NCBI RefSeq assembly: GCF_009696445.1
Contig: NZ_VULZ01000016.1
Coordinates: 1 to 64,000 of the forward strand
Source of the DNA: Porcincola intestinalis
GTDB lineage: Bacteria > Bacillota > Clostridia > Lachnospirales > Lachnospiraceae
Reading direction: 5' to 3'
DNA length: 64,000 bases
Part shown: positions 8,827 through 17,764 of the stretch, piece after piece
How positions within the stretch are numbered: the stretch's first letter is position 1
Layout: each line of letters opens with the position of its first letter
Translations under genes and position numbers: made by a program
Notes under the pieces: model-generated
The model's input: only the letters and a program-made list of their open reading frames with translations
Told to the model about the DNA's origin: nothing
Database searches by the model: none

Positions 8827-10014
8827 TCAGCCGAGATACTTCTTCAGATCATCGACCTTGTCGAGTTTCTCCCACGGAAGATCCAGATCATCGCGGCCAA
8901 AGTGTCCGTACGCAGCGGTCTGCTTGTAGATCGGTCTGCGCAGATCCAGCATCTTGATGATTCCTGCCGGACGAAGATCAAAATTCTCACGAACGATATC
9001 GGTCAGCTTATCATCTGCAAGCTTGCCGGTTCCGAAGGTATCCACCATGACGGAGGTCGGCTGCGCGACACCGATCGCATAGGACAGCTGAATCTCGCAC
9101 TTGTCTGCAAGGCCTGCAGCTACGATGTTCTTTGCGACATAGCGCGCCGCGTAAGCTGCGGAACGGTCAACCTTCGTGCAGTCCTTTCCGGAGAAGGCTC
9201 CGCCGCCGTGTCTTGCAGCTCCACCGTAGGTGTCGACAATGATCTTGCGGCCGGTCAGACCGGAATCCCCGTGCGGTCCGCCGACAACGAAGCGGCCGGT
9301 CGGATTAATGAAGTACTTGGTGTTCTCATCCACAAGGTTCTGCGGAAGGATCGGATCAATGACATACTTGCGCACATCCTCGTGGATCTGCTCCTGTGTG
9401 ACATCCGGGTCATGCTGGGTGGAAATGACAACCGCGTCGATTCTTGCAACCTTGTCATCGTCGTACTCGACCGTGACCTGACTCTTTCCGTCCGGACGAA
9501 GATACTTCAGGGTTCCATCCTTGCGGACCTTCGTCAGCTGGCGGCAAAGCTTGTGCGCGGTGGAAATTGCGAACGGCATATACTCCGGCGTCTCGTTGCA
9601 GGCATATCCGAACATCATACCCTGGTCGCCGGCACCGATCTGCTCCAGCTCATCATCGGTCATCTTGTTCTCTTTGACTTCGAGTGACTTGTTGACACCC
9701 ATCGCGATATCCGGAGACTGCTCATCAATCGCAGTGATGACAGCGCAGGTATCTGCGTCAAATCCATACTTGCCTCTTGTGTAGCCGATCTCACGAACGG
9801 TATCACGGACAAGCTTCTGGATATCAACATATGCCTTTGTCGTGATCTCACCCATGACAAAGACAACACCTGTCGTGCAGGCGGTCTCGCAGGCAACACG
9901 GCTCATCGGATCCTGTTCCATCAATGCGTCCAGAATCGCGTCTGAAATCTGGTCGCACATCTTATCCGGATGTCCCTCAGTGACGGACTCGGAAGTAAAA
10001 AGGTGCTTTTCCAT
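8827..10014 (-). CDS. metK: S-adenosylmethionine synthetase
   Basis: This 395-residue enzyme makes S-adenosylmethionine from methionine and ATP. The N-terminus ([20 protein letters not shown]) and the motifs [12 protein letters not shown] and [16 protein letters not shown] are the family signatures for ATP, metal and phosphate binding. The start at 10014 matches the conserved protein start; the open frame extends upstream but without similarity. Expression is controlled by a SAM-I riboswitch with an intrinsic terminator about 190-330 nt upstream (10205-10348), so the product represses its own synthesis. The remaining 10015-10204 leader shows no gene. Confidence 0.98.
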   Translation of the reverse strand: MEKHLFTSESVTEGHPDKMCDQISDAILDALMEQDPMSRVACETACTTGVVFVMGEITTKAYVDIQKLVRDTVREIGYTRGKYGFDADTCAVITAIDEQSPDIAMGVNKSLEVKENKMTDDELEQIGAGDQGMMFGYACNETPEYMPFAISTAHKLCRQLTKVRKDGTLKYLRPDGKSQVTVEYDDDKVARIDAVVISTQHDPDVTQEQIHEDVRKYVIDPILPQNLVDENTKYFINPTGRFVVGGPHGDSGLTGRKIIVDTYGGAARHGGGAFSGKDCTKVDRSAAYAARYVAKNIVAAGLADKCEIQLSYAIGVAQPTSVMVDTFGTGKLADDKLTDIVRENFDLRPAGIIKMLDLRRPIYKQTAAYGHFGRDDLDLPWEKLDKVDDLKKYLG

Positions 10015-10204
10015 CTTGACTCTCTTTCTGATCGACCAGTCGATCTGCTGAATGCTTTGCTTTTCCTTACTCTCCCTAAGGCTGTCCGGGCATAGCCGGA
10101 AGCACTTCCTGCTCCAGTCCGCACGCTGCGATGATCCACATCCTGCCTGTATCACGGTGAGCAGTCTCACCGCGTCCTGGTTCATTGCAGCCGAACATGC
10201 GCAG

Positions 10205-10227
10205 TAAAAAATCCGCCATCGGCGGAT
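10205..10227 (-). terminator. Expression-platform terminator of the SAM-I riboswitch
   Basis: A perfect 7-bp stem ATCCGCC / GGCGGAT with a 3-nt loop is followed on the minus strand by TTTTTT. It lies directly downstream of the aptamer P1 stem, as expected for transcriptional attenuation of metK. Confidence 0.9.
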
Positions 10228-10244
10228 CTGAGTACATGTCAAAT

Positions 10245-10348
10245 CCCCTTATTGTTCGAGTTTCCTCGCTCAGGTTGGCACCTTCCCCGCGGGGGGTTGC
10301 CGTGGTTTCACAGGTCCTATGTACCTCCGCCACCTCTGAATAAGAGAA
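10245..10348 (-). promoter_or_regulatory. SAM-I (S-box) riboswitch aptamer upstream of metK
   Basis: The minus strand reads CTTATTCAGAGGTGGCGGAG, then CCTGTGAAACCACGGCAACC, then GGTGCCAACCTG and GAGCGAGGAAACTCGAACAA, and closes with AATAAG pairing to CTTATT (P1). These are the conserved core segments of the S-box, including the kink-turn of P2 and the AACC junction. A terminator follows at 10205-10227. SAM binding is expected to cause termination before metK. Confidence 0.96.
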
Positions 10349-10404
10349 AAGCAAAATCTGTATGGTTGTTGATACGACACAGAATGTACATGAAAAAAAA
10401 ATTC

Positions 10405-10432
10405 CCGTCAAGGACTTCACTCTCCCTGACGG
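10405..10432 (-). terminator. Terminator between the CdaR-like gene and metK leader
   Basis: On the minus strand CCGTCAGG and CCTTGACGG form a stem with one bulge, followed by AATTTTTTTTT. It lies about 190 bp past the CdaR-like stop codon and just ahead of the metK leader. I see nothing else in 10433-10624. Confidence 0.88.
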
Positions 10433-10624
10433 AAACAGTTCAAAATGTGTGTCCGGTGCAGATATACACACACCGGAACCTGTCGTTCTGCGGTACATTC
10501 CGTATTCCTTCCCTCTTTCGGATCCGGGCTGTCGGCATTCATCTCGACGATTCCCTCACGAGAGGGCCGGTCTGCGCTATCAGAATCCGCTGCGCTGCAT
10601 CAATCCAGACTGATGATATTCAGC

Positions 10625-11719
10625 TCAGGAGACTGTGCTGTCCAGATAATGCAGATAGCTCTCCACCATCAGCGCAATCTTGAAGGTCAGCGCATCATCG
10701 AACTTCCGGATGTCAAGACCGGTAGACTTGTCCAGCTTCTCCAGCCGGTAGACCAGGGTATTGCGGTGGACGAAGAGCTGGCGCGCCGTCTCAGAAACGT
10801 TCAGGCTGTTGTCAAAGAACATGTTGATGGTCTGCAGCGTCTCCTCGTCAAATGTATCCGGCTGCTGTTTGGTGAATACCTCCTTGATGAACATCCGGCA
10901 GAGGCTCTCCGGAAGCTGGTAGATCAGCCGTCCAATGCCAAGCTTGTTGTACATGTGAACCCGCTCGGCACTGTAAAAGATTTTTCCTACATTTAAGGCC
11001 ATCCGGGCTTCCTTATACGACCGGGAAACCTGGGAAATATCATGGATGATCGTTCCCGCCGCCACACGCACATCGGTCATGGCTTCGGTATTCAGCGTAT
11101 CCCGGATGGAGCTGGCTGTCTGCTCGATGGCTTCATAGTTATCACCGCCTGCCTCAAGCTCCTGCACCAGGATAATGCTCTTTTCGTCGACTTCCGTGAT
11201 GAAGTGTCCTTCCTCATCGGAGAACATGTTCCGCAGAACCTCCATCGACTCGGTATCCTTCTCGTGTCTCGTTTCAATAATGAAGACAACCCGGTTTCGC
11301 TCACTGACAATATGGAGCTTCTTCGCACGGTTGTAGATATCGACCAGAAGCAGGTTGTCCAGAAGAAGATTCTGGATAAAGTTTGACTTGTCAAAGCGCT
11401 CCCGGTAAGCCATCACCAGATCCTGGAGCTGACTGACACAGATGCGCCCGATCATATGGACATCCTCACCTGCCCCTCTCGCAATCAGGATATATTCTGT
11501 CTGATCCTCTTCCCCCATGACCTTGAAGAAATGATGTCCCTGAACTTCCTGACTGTCCGCCGGGGAAGACGCAAACTGCCTGACCGTAGCGGCATCGACA
11601 TCCTCGCTGCCCTGCGTAGATGCCGCAACAGACCCATCCGTCCCGCGCACCGAGAAATCAATCTTCGTGATCTCCTTCAGCTTCTCGATCGACGACTTGA
11701 TAATCTGATTTGAAATCAT
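10625..11719 (-). CDS. CdaR/PucR-type transcriptional regulator
   Basis: The 364-residue protein has an N-terminal sensor-like region (residues 1-110), a central CdaR GGDEF-like domain, and a C-terminal PucR-type helix-turn-helix (ETARQLFVHRNTLVYRLEKL). The start at 11719 has GGGAG 6 bp upstream; an earlier in-frame ATG lacks a ribosome site. Relatives respond to sugar acids or purine-pathway compounds, and in clostridia such genes often neighbour the UgpC/MsmK-type ATPase gene, as here (ATPase about 310 bp upstream on the same strand). Control of carbohydrate uptake is therefore a reasonable inference; the effector is unknown. Confidence 0.8.
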   Translation of the reverse strand: MISNQIIKSSIEKLKEITKIDFSVRGTDGSVAASTQGSEDVDAATVRQFASSPADSQEVQGHHFFKVMGEEDQTEYILIARGAGEDVHMIGRICVSQLQDLVMAYRERFDKSNFIQNLLLDNLLLVDIYNRAKKLHIVSERNRVVFIIETRHEKDTESMEVLRNMFSDEEGHFITEVDEKSIILVQELEAGGDNYEAIEQTASSIRDTLNTEAMTDVRVAAGTIIHDISQVSRSYKEARMALNVGKIFYSAERVHMYNKLGIGRLIYQLPESLCRMFIKEVFTKQQPDTFDEETLQTINMFFDNSLNVSETARQLFVHRNTLVYRLEKLDKSTGLDIRKFDDALTFKIALMVESYLHYLDSTVS

Positions 11720-11901
11720 AGATATCTCCCTGCTATTAAACCATAACACTCTTCTGTATGACTTCAGCCCGAACGGCTATATTTCCATCGTTTCTTCGAG
11801 TTTACACGGTTTTTCCTCCTGTTGCAAGCATTGCAGGATTCCCTCGCAGGACCTAATACATCACACGACATCCCTTCTCCGCACTCGATGATGAGCGGTC
11901 G

Positions 11902-11945
11902 CCAGGGGCCATGATATGCGGGCAGGCTTGCATCATGGCGCCTGG
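11902..11945. other. Long imperfect hairpin between ugpC and the CdaR-like gene
   Basis: CCAGGGGCCATGAT and ATCATGGCGCCTGG form a stem of about 16 bp with one mismatch and a two-base bulge around a roughly 10-nt loop. No T tract follows, so it is not a classical terminator. It lies in the 311-bp gap that forms the leader region of the CdaR-like gene; no coding signal is seen in the gap. Confidence 0.5.
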
Positions 11946-11960
11946 CTCGTCACCTTCGTA

Positions 11961-11993
11961 AAAAAGGGAGGCTTCCCGGATGGAAAGCCTCCC
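11961..11993 (-). terminator. Intrinsic terminator after ugpC
   Basis: GGGAGGCTT and AAGCCTCCC form a 9-bp stem, followed on the minus strand by TTTTTTAC. It lies 38 bp past the ugpC stop codon. Confidence 0.9.
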
Positions 11994-12030
11994 TGCCTTA
12001 TCGGATATTCAACTTATCAGACAGAACCGA

Positions 12031-13134
12031 TCAGTTTGTGATTACCTGTTCGGTCTCCTTGTCAAATACATGAATCTTGGAAGTCTCGATACCGAAGGTC
12101 ACTTCGCTTCCGGTTCTTGCTTCCGTTCTCGGATTGACGCGCGCGGTCATGTTTGCGCCATTGACGGTGAAGTACAGGAATACCTCTGCGCCGAGCAGCT
12201 CATAGACCTCGATCTTTGCCTTGATCGTGGAATCGCACTTTGCGACAAGCTCCGGATCATCATCCAGGTGCTCCGGACGAATACCGAGGACAACTGTCTT
12301 TCCAACATATCCGCCATCCACAACCTTCTTCGCCTTCTCAGCCGGAAGATGAACCTTTCCTGCTTCGCCAAGGTCAAGATCGCCGTTCGGAAGAACCTTC
12401 GCATCAAGGAAATTCATCTGCGGAGATCCGATGAATCCTGCCGTGAACAGGTTCGACGGCTTGTTATACAGATTCTGCGGCGTATCGACCTGCTGCACAA
12501 CACCATCCTTCATGACGACGATTCTGGTACCAAGGGTCATAGCCTCCGTCTGGTCATGTGTGACATAGATGATGGTTGCACCCAGTCTCTGATGCAGCTT
12601 GGAGATCTCGGTTCTCATCTGGACACGAAGCTTTGCATCCAGGTTGGAGAGCGGCTCATCCATCAGGAAGACCTTGGGGTTACGGACAATAGCACGCCCC
12701 ATTGCGACACGCTGTCTCTGTCCGCCGGAAAGAGCCTTCGGCTTTCTGTCAAGCAGCTTCTCAAGGTCAAGGATCTTTGCAGCATCTCTGACCTTTCTGT
12801 CGATCTCATCCTTCGGCACCTTTCTCAGCTTCAGAGAGAATGCCATGTTGTCATAAACGGTCATATGCGGATACAGAGCATAGCTCTGGAAGACCATTGC
12901 GATATCACGATCCTTCGGCTCGACATCATTCATGACCTTGCCGTCGATCTTCAGCGTACCGGAAGAGATTTCCTCAAGCCCTGCAATCATACGAAGCGTC
13001 GTAGACTTTCCGCATCCGGATGGTCCGACGAAAATGATAAATTCCTTGTCGGCGATATCAAGATTAAAATCCTTCACAGCCTGGAATCCGTTCGGATAAA
13101 CCTTGTTGATATGCTCAAGTGATAAGCTTGCCAT
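12031..13134 (-). CDS. ugpC: Sugar ABC transporter ATPase (MsmK/UgpC type)
   Basis: The 367-residue ATPase energises CUT1-family carbohydrate importers. Visible motifs are Walker A GPSGCGKST, signature LSGGQRQRVAMGRA, Walker B VFLMDEPLSNLD and the H-loop YVTHDQTEAM, followed by a C-terminal TOBE/OB regulatory domain of about 130 residues. The start at 13134 has GGAGG 6 bp upstream. No permease or binding-protein gene adjoins it, which fits the stand-alone MsmK type shared by several sugar transporters. The CUT1 genes at 61432-64000 show no ATPase inside the window and could be clients. A CdaR-like regulator lies downstream. The upstream gap to 13498 holds divergent promoters. Confidence 0.93.
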   Translation of the reverse strand: MASLSLEHINKVYPNGFQAVKDFNLDIADKEFIIFVGPSGCGKSTTLRMIAGLEEISSGTLKIDGKVMNDVEPKDRDIAMVFQSYALYPHMTVYDNMAFSLKLRKVPKDEIDRKVRDAAKILDLEKLLDRKPKALSGGQRQRVAMGRAIVRNPKVFLMDEPLSNLDAKLRVQMRTEISKLHQRLGATIIYVTHDQTEAMTLGTRIVVMKDGVVQQVDTPQNLYNKPSNLFTAGFIGSPQMNFLDAKVLPNGDLDLGEAGKVHLPAEKAKKVVDGGYVGKTVVLGIRPEHLDDDPELVAKCDSTIKAKIEVYELLGAEVFLYFTVNGANMTARVNPRTEARTGSEVTFGIETSKIHVFDKETEQVITN

Positions 13135-13391
13135 AGATAACCTCCCACTTTCTATGAAAAACACGAATCAATGATTACCTTGTAATCCCCCCGCTCAGAA
13201 TACCCCCCAAGCGATGAACCCAGTATATCGCGCCTCAAATATTTTAGCTATTGACGAGTAACACAATTTTTCAACGAAGCTGTTGTGCTTCCATCCAAAG
13301 AAAACAAGCGTTCTTCCTGTCAATGTATGAATTGACGAAATAGTGCCTTATTTCATAAACAAAATGACGAACAGCATCATTTTCATATACA

Positions 13392-13420
13392 TTGCCATCA
13401 TCTCCACAGTACCGTATACT
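13392..13420 (+). promoter_or_regulatory. Promoter of the exonuclease gene
   Basis: TTGCCA (13392-13397), a 17-bp spacer and TATACT (13415-13420) form a good sigma-A promoter about 80 bp ahead of the exonuclease start. The rest of the 13135-13498 gap shows no coding signal; on the minus strand a TATACT lies in a plausible place for ugpC but without a clear -35. Confidence 0.65.
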
Positions 13421-13498
13421 GTAAAAGTCCGGGCTTCTGAACAGACGGTTTCTCCAGAATGGCCGGCGTATGAAAAACGATTACCAGGGAGTTTTACG

Positions 13499-14485
13499 AT
13501 GAACTATATTGTCCTTGACCTTGAATGGAATCAGTGTCCCTCAGGAAAGCGCAGAGAAGACCCGAGGCTTCCATTTGAGATCATCGAAATCGGTGCTGTC
13601 CGGATGGACGAAGATTTCCGCAGACAGGATGAATTCCATGAGATCATCCGCCCTGTCCTGTACAAGACGCTCCATCACTGCACACGCAGCGTCATTCATA
13701 TGACGGAGGCGGATTTTATCGGAAAGCGTTCATTCCCAGAGGTCTTTTCTGATTTTCTTGCCTGGTGCGGAGAGGACCCTGTGTTCTGTACATGGGGCCC
13801 CGGGGATCTGACAGAGCTCGAGCGGAATGTCTCCTGGCACATACGGCAGAACAATCTCCCGGCAAGCTGGCCGTTTCCGTTTCCCTTTTTCTTCCGCGAT
13901 GTTCAGAAGATTTTTTCCTATGTGTATGAAGACCACAAGGAACGGCGATCCCTGAAATGGGCTGTCCAGTATCTGAACCTTCCTCAGGATGAAGCCTTCC
14001 ACGATGCCTTCTCCGACGCTGTCTATACAGCCGAGGTTCTCCGGAAGCTTCCCCGGCAGACGGTGGAGGAGTATACCTCCATCGATACCTACATCACGCC
14101 AAAGTGCCGCAGGGAGGAAATCTATGTCAATTACGGCACCTACCGCAAGTTTATATCAAGATCATTCAAAAACCGGGATGACGTGATGAAGGATCCTGTC
14201 GTGATCTCCACCTGCTGCCCTGTGTGCGGCAGGAAACTCCGAAGAAAGATCCGCTGGTTCTCTGAGAATGGGAAAAATTATCTGTCCGTCGCCATCTGTC
14301 CGGAGCACGGACTAGTGAAGGGAAAAATCAGAATCCGTCAGAATACGGACGGTGAATGGTTTGTCATTAAAACCATCCGCCCGATTACGGATGAAGAATA
14401 CGAAAAGGTCCGCCGCAGGAAGGAATCGGTTCAGCAGAAGCGGCGGACAAGACGTGCGGCACATAACGTTTTCACACTTCCCTGA
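13499..14485 (+). CDS. DEDDh 3'-5' exonuclease with C-terminal zinc ribbon
   Basis: The 328-residue protein has an RNase T/DnaQ-type exonuclease fold: exo I YIVLDLEWN (D7, E9), exo II in the CTWGPGDLTEL region, and exo III HDAFSDAVYTAEVL (about H168, D173). After residue 230 comes a putative zinc ribbon, CCPVCGRKL and AICPEHG, then a basic tail. Start 13499 was chosen because CAGGGAG lies 7 bp upstream and the conserved domain begins at once; the open frame extends 52 codons upstream without similarity. It is the only plus-strand gene on the left arm and converges on the recombinase-like gene with a 14-bp overlap. A KapD-like or RNA-processing role is possible; the substrate is unknown. Confidence 0.8.
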   Translation: MNYIVLDLEWNQCPSGKRREDPRLPFEIIEIGAVRMDEDFRRQDEFHEIIRPVLYKTLHHCTRSVIHMTEADFIGKRSFPEVFSDFLAWCGEDPVFCTWGPGDLTELERNVSWHIRQNNLPASWPFPFPFFFRDVQKIFSYVYEDHKERRSLKWAVQYLNLPQDEAFHDAFSDAVYTAEVLRKLPRQTVEEYTSIDTYITPKCRREEIYVNYGTYRKFISRSFKNRDDVMKDPVVISTCCPVCGRKLRRKIRWFSENGKNYLSVAICPEHGLVKGKIRIRQNTDGEWFVIKTIRPITDEEYEKVRRRKESVQQKRRTRRAAHNVFTLP

Positions 14486-15209
14486 ATTCGTCCAGAAGCG
14501 TGTCGATGGAGGAAAGGAGGCTCTCGACCTTTCCGAACCAGACATCCGGATTCTTCGGACTCTGCAGATCCTCCTCGATTTTATACAGTTCATTCCGGAT
14601 CCGCTCGATATGGTGCATTCCGGATCCGCCTTCGTACAGGCGACTGCGGGCACGTGCGTTTTCCTGGGGTGATTTCCGCTGAATACCGATCTCATGGTTC
14701 GGTTGGATGCCGATGAAGCGATATGTCACAGAAGGCGAGCTGTGATTCATCAGATCCTGAATATAGTAGATGTCTCCTGTCCTTCTGTAATACCGCCAGG
14801 CAAATGTTTTCCGCATCGTCGCCGCACAGAGCTCCGGCTGTCCTGCCTTGTTCCCAGCCTGTTTCAAGACCCGGTAGGCCTGCTCTCTGGAGAGCGGCTG
14901 CGCTGTGCGCTTACCATATCCACAGATCAGGTACCCTTCCTCGTCTTTTCCTTTGGTGAAATCATCGATCACCGTTCTCAGGTCTGCAGGGATGTAAAAC
15001 GCGCGCTTTACGTCGCGTGTCCCGATCGATGACGCGATGAAGTCTTTTCCTCTGATATCTCGAACCCTCAGACTCAGAATTTCCTGAAGCTGGAGACCTG
15101 TCCCAATCCCTACGAGAAACAAAACCAGATACTTTTGATCGATCTTCTCCAGTTCACTGCAGATGCGCTGAATTGACATCTCATCCTTGATGGGCGCTAC
15201 CCATTTCAT
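14472..15209 (-). CDS. Degenerate tyrosine-recombinase-like protein (probably catalytically inactive)
   Basis: The 245-residue protein matches the catalytic fold of lambda-type integrases but lacks the N-terminal core-binding domain. Alignment by eye puts Gln40 (GTGLQLQEIL) where the first catalytic Arg belongs. The HxLRH motif reads AATMRKTF, so both flanking His are lost and only Arg133 remains. His156 is kept in LMNHSSPSVTYRF, but Phe165 stands at the nucleophile Tyr position. A charged, probably coiled-coil tail of about 60 residues follows. Loss of three to four catalytic residues in an intact frame suggests a DNA-binding protein rather than a recombinase. It lies 37 bp downstream of the carboxypeptidase gene, with no attachment site or other mobile gene nearby. 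Confidence 0.7.
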   Translation of the reverse strand: MKWVAPIKDEMSIQRICSELEKIDQKYLVLFLVGIGTGLQLQEILSLRVRDIRGKDFIASSIGTRDVKRAFYIPADLRTVIDDFTKGKDEEGYLICGYGKRTAQPLSREQAYRVLKQAGNKAGQPELCAATMRKTFAWRYYRRTGDIYYIQDLMNHSSPSVTYRFIGIQPNHEIGIQRKSPQENARARSRLYEGGSGMHHIERIRNELYKIEEDLQSPKNPDVWFGKVESLLSSIDTLLDEFREV

Positions 15210-15246
15210 TTTCGAATCCTTTCAGAACATGTCCTGCTTTTTTTGT

Positions 15247-17022
15247 TTACTGCTTCTTCATCGCCTGGCGCAGCTCCTCCTCGATCTCAGCCGTCGTCTT
15301 TTCCTCGATCTCCTGTTCCTTTCTACGGGCTTCTTCCTGTGCCTGGTGCATCTTCTTCCTCAGACGGAAGTTCCGTGTGGAACGAATCAGAAGAATCAGG
15401 ATCAGCAGCAGGATAACCAACAGGATCATCCCGACTGAGAGAATAATCGCTGTTCTGTGCGCTTCCCAGAAACTCAGCCGTCTCTGATCCAGATTCTGGA
15501 CGTAGCTGCTGACATTCTGCCATACCTTTTCATTGGTCAGTTGGGCAGCCTCCTGCTTGTCGCCCGTCTCCCCCTCGTTCGCTTTCAGCGTGACACTGGC
15601 ACTGACCTGCCAGGCACTTGTCAGCTTCAGGTTCACCGGGCTCACCGAAACACAGCGACTCCCGACCGGCCAGCCGCCCAGTGTATAATAAACGGCTCCT
15701 TCCGTCGGCTGAATATCAGCTGGCTGTCCGCAGATTGTTCCATACTCACCAGCGAGTGTATTGGTACCGTCGGCTCCCTTGAACGGTGCTGTCTTTACTG
15801 CAGTTTTGTCTGTCCCTGCCGGAACCGTCACCATCCCGGAGCCTTTGATGCCGGCAATCTTCTGGGAAAGCTCCGGCGATTCCAGATCCGCGCCGGCTCC
15901 AAGGTAATGAACACCCATTGCGTCCGCCAGTGTTATTTCCGTCTTCTGAGTATCTGTCTGAATGTGCGTAAACTGGTCAAATCCGTACTTCAGAAGATCT
16001 GTTGTCTCCCGGTAATTCTGCGGTGCCCCATTGCCATGAAGAAGAACACAGACAAGCCGCTTTCCATCCTTCTCACCGAAGGTGACAAGGGTATTCCAGG
16101 CGCTCTCCGTAAAACCGGTCTTTCCACCTGTACATACGTCATCGTAATAATCGCTGTCCGTCTGAATCATCTTGTGATGATTGGCTAACACTCTGGAATC
16201 TGCCGTCATGTTGGTCGGCTTGATCTCGTACTCTTTCGTAGCAATCAGTTTTCGAAAATTTTCATTATCATAGGCTGCCGCCGCAATCAGTGCGAAATCA
16301 CGCGCACAGGTGTAATGATCGTCGTTCGGCAGACCACTGGGATTTACAAAATGGCTCACCGTGCAGCCAAGTTCCTGTGCCTTCTGATTCATCAGGTCCG
16401 CAAATGCACTGACAGACCCTGAGATATGAACTGCAAGTGCATTCGCTGCGTCATTCGCAGACTCCAGCATCAGCGCATACAGCGCATCCCGGACGGATAT
16501 CTGTTCCCCCTCCTGCAGGGCGATATTGGACGCATTGTCATCCAGGTCATAGACAGCCGACGTGCAGGTGATCGTATCATCCAGACTCGCATGCTCGAGC
16601 GTCAGGAGTGCCGTCAGAATCTTCGTAATAGAAGCAGGATAAAGCTTTCTCTGTATGTTTTTAGCATACACAATCGCACCCGTGTCCAGATCCATGACAA
16701 TACCGGCTGAAGCCTGGATAGCCTCGCCCTGCGGCCAGCCTGTGACATCATTGGTCTGGACCGGCTCATAGTATTCGTCCGGAATAAATTCTTCCTCCGA
16801 ACTGTCCTGGCTGTTTTCGCTGTCATCACTGACGACAGGATCTGAAGACCCGTCAGAGACAACATCCTGAGGCGCCTGATCGTCTGTGACATCCGAACCC
16901 GCATTGTCATCCGTCACAACTGTGGCGTCTTCTGCATAAGCCAGTCCGGCTGTTCCGGAACCCGCAGCCAGTATGGCGGAAAGAACGAAGACTGTAATCT
17001 GCTTGATCCACTTTGCTTTCAT
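15247..17022 (-). CDS. D-alanyl-D-alanine carboxypeptidase (PBP5/DacA family)
   Basis: This extracytoplasmic enzyme trims the terminal D-Ala from peptidoglycan stem peptides. The 591-residue protein has a signal peptide (about 1-30), an acidic Ser/Asp-rich linker to about 90, and a transpeptidase-like domain with SITK (S131 nucleophile), SAN (188-190) and KTG (301-303). A beta-rich region follows, then a C-terminal membrane span (about residues 525-550) and a cytoplasmic charged tail. A real transmembrane segment instead of the amphipathic anchor of PBP5 is a clostridial variant. It follows gatD by 10 bp in an apparent wall-precursor operon with murT, gatD and a serine-hydrolase lipoprotein. 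Confidence 0.93.
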   Translation of the reverse strand: MKAKWIKQITVFVLSAILAAGSGTAGLAYAEDATVVTDDNAGSDVTDDQAPQDVVSDGSSDPVVSDDSENSQDSSEEEFIPDEYYEPVQTNDVTGWPQGEAIQASAGIVMDLDTGAIVYAKNIQRKLYPASITKILTALLTLEHASLDDTITCTSAVYDLDDNASNIALQEGEQISVRDALYALMLESANDAANALAVHISGSVSAFADLMNQKAQELGCTVSHFVNPSGLPNDDHYTCARDFALIAAAAYDNENFRKLIATKEYEIKPTNMTADSRVLANHHKMIQTDSDYYDDVCTGGKTGFTESAWNTLVTFGEKDGKRLVCVLLHGNGAPQNYRETTDLLKYGFDQFTHIQTDTQKTEITLADAMGVHYLGAGADLESPELSQKIAGIKGSGMVTVPAGTDKTAVKTAPFKGADGTNTLAGEYGTICGQPADIQPTEGAVYYTLGGWPVGSRCVSVSPVNLKLTSAWQVSASVTLKANEGETGDKQEAAQLTNEKVWQNVSSYVQNLDQRRLSFWEAHRTAIILSVGMILLVILLLILILLIRSTRNFRLRKKMHQAQEEARRKEQEIEEKTTAEIEEELRQAMKKQ

Positions 17023-17032
17023 GAATATCCCC

Positions 17033-17764
17033 TTACGAATCAGATAAGCCCGCGAATCGCTTTACGATATACGCGTTTGCCTCTCTCTCCTCATGGTCGT
17101 CGAGAGGCTGAAGCGTCCCCTCATATCCTCGTCTTCTCAACGCCCGCAGAAGCAGGTCATCGCAGACATGCGGATTCTTCGGCAGCAGAGGCCCGTGAAG
17201 ATAGGTTCCGATCACATTGCGGTATATAACGCCCTCCTCATGATCTTTGCCATTGTTGCCATAGCCGAAGACGACCTTTCCGAACGGCTCGACACCCTCC
17301 CCCAGATGTGTTCTGCCGCCATGATTTTCAAACCCGACAACCGGATACGGATAACGGTCATTCTTCAGAACAATATTGGATATCAGCCTCGGGGATCCCT
17401 GCTCTGTATACAGGTCTGCCAGGTGCAGTCCCTCCATCTTTCCCTCAGGTGTATTGTAATAATGGCCAAGCAGCTGGTACCCGCCGCAGACTGCAATCGT
17501 TGTTCCGCCGTCCTCGACGTAATCCCTGAAATCCTTCTGAATCTGCTGGAGCTTCCTGCAGACAATCATCTGTTCCCTGTCAGATCCGCCTCCGAGCAGA
17601 ACAATGTCCAGATCCGAGAAATCAACCCTGTCATCGATACAGAACCGCCGGACCTCCACATCAAAGCCGCGCCAGACAAGGCGCATCTTCAGACACTGTA
17701 TATTCCCTCTGTCCCCGTACAGGTTCAGAAGATCAGGATACAGGTGGCCGATTGTAAGCTTCAT
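17033..17764 (-). CDS. gatD: Lipid II isoglutaminyl synthase, glutamine amidotransferase subunit
   Basis: GatD releases ammonia from glutamine for MurT, which amidates the D-Glu of lipid II to D-isoglutamine. The 243-residue class I amidotransferase domain shows the nucleophile Cys93 (AVCGGYQLLG) and His190 (GTYLHGPLLP), at the spacing of the known GatD enzymes. The start overlaps the murT stop by 4 bp (ATGA), which indicates translational coupling in the expected murT-gatD order. The D-Ala carboxypeptidase follows after 10 bp. Confidence 0.95.
   Translation of the reverse strand: MKLTIGHLYPDLLNLYGDRGNIQCLKMRLVWRGFDVEVRRFCIDDRVDFSDLDIVLLGGGSDREQMIVCRKLQQIQKDFRDYVEDGGTTIAVCGGYQLLGHYYNTPEGKMEGLHLADLYTEQGSPRLISNIVLKNDRYPYPVVGFENHGGRTHLGEGVEPFGKVVFGYGNNGKDHEEGVIYRNVIGTYLHGPLLPKNPHVCDDLLLRALRRRGYEGTLQPLDDHEEREANAYIVKRFAGLSDS

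Noticed and set aside
10076-10683. Open frames over the metK leader
   Set aside because: They overlap the riboswitch and terminators and show no protein pattern.
14472-15209. Integrated mobile element or prophage
   Set aside because: No attachment-site repeats, no excisionase, transposase or phage genes are present, and the recombinase residues are lost.
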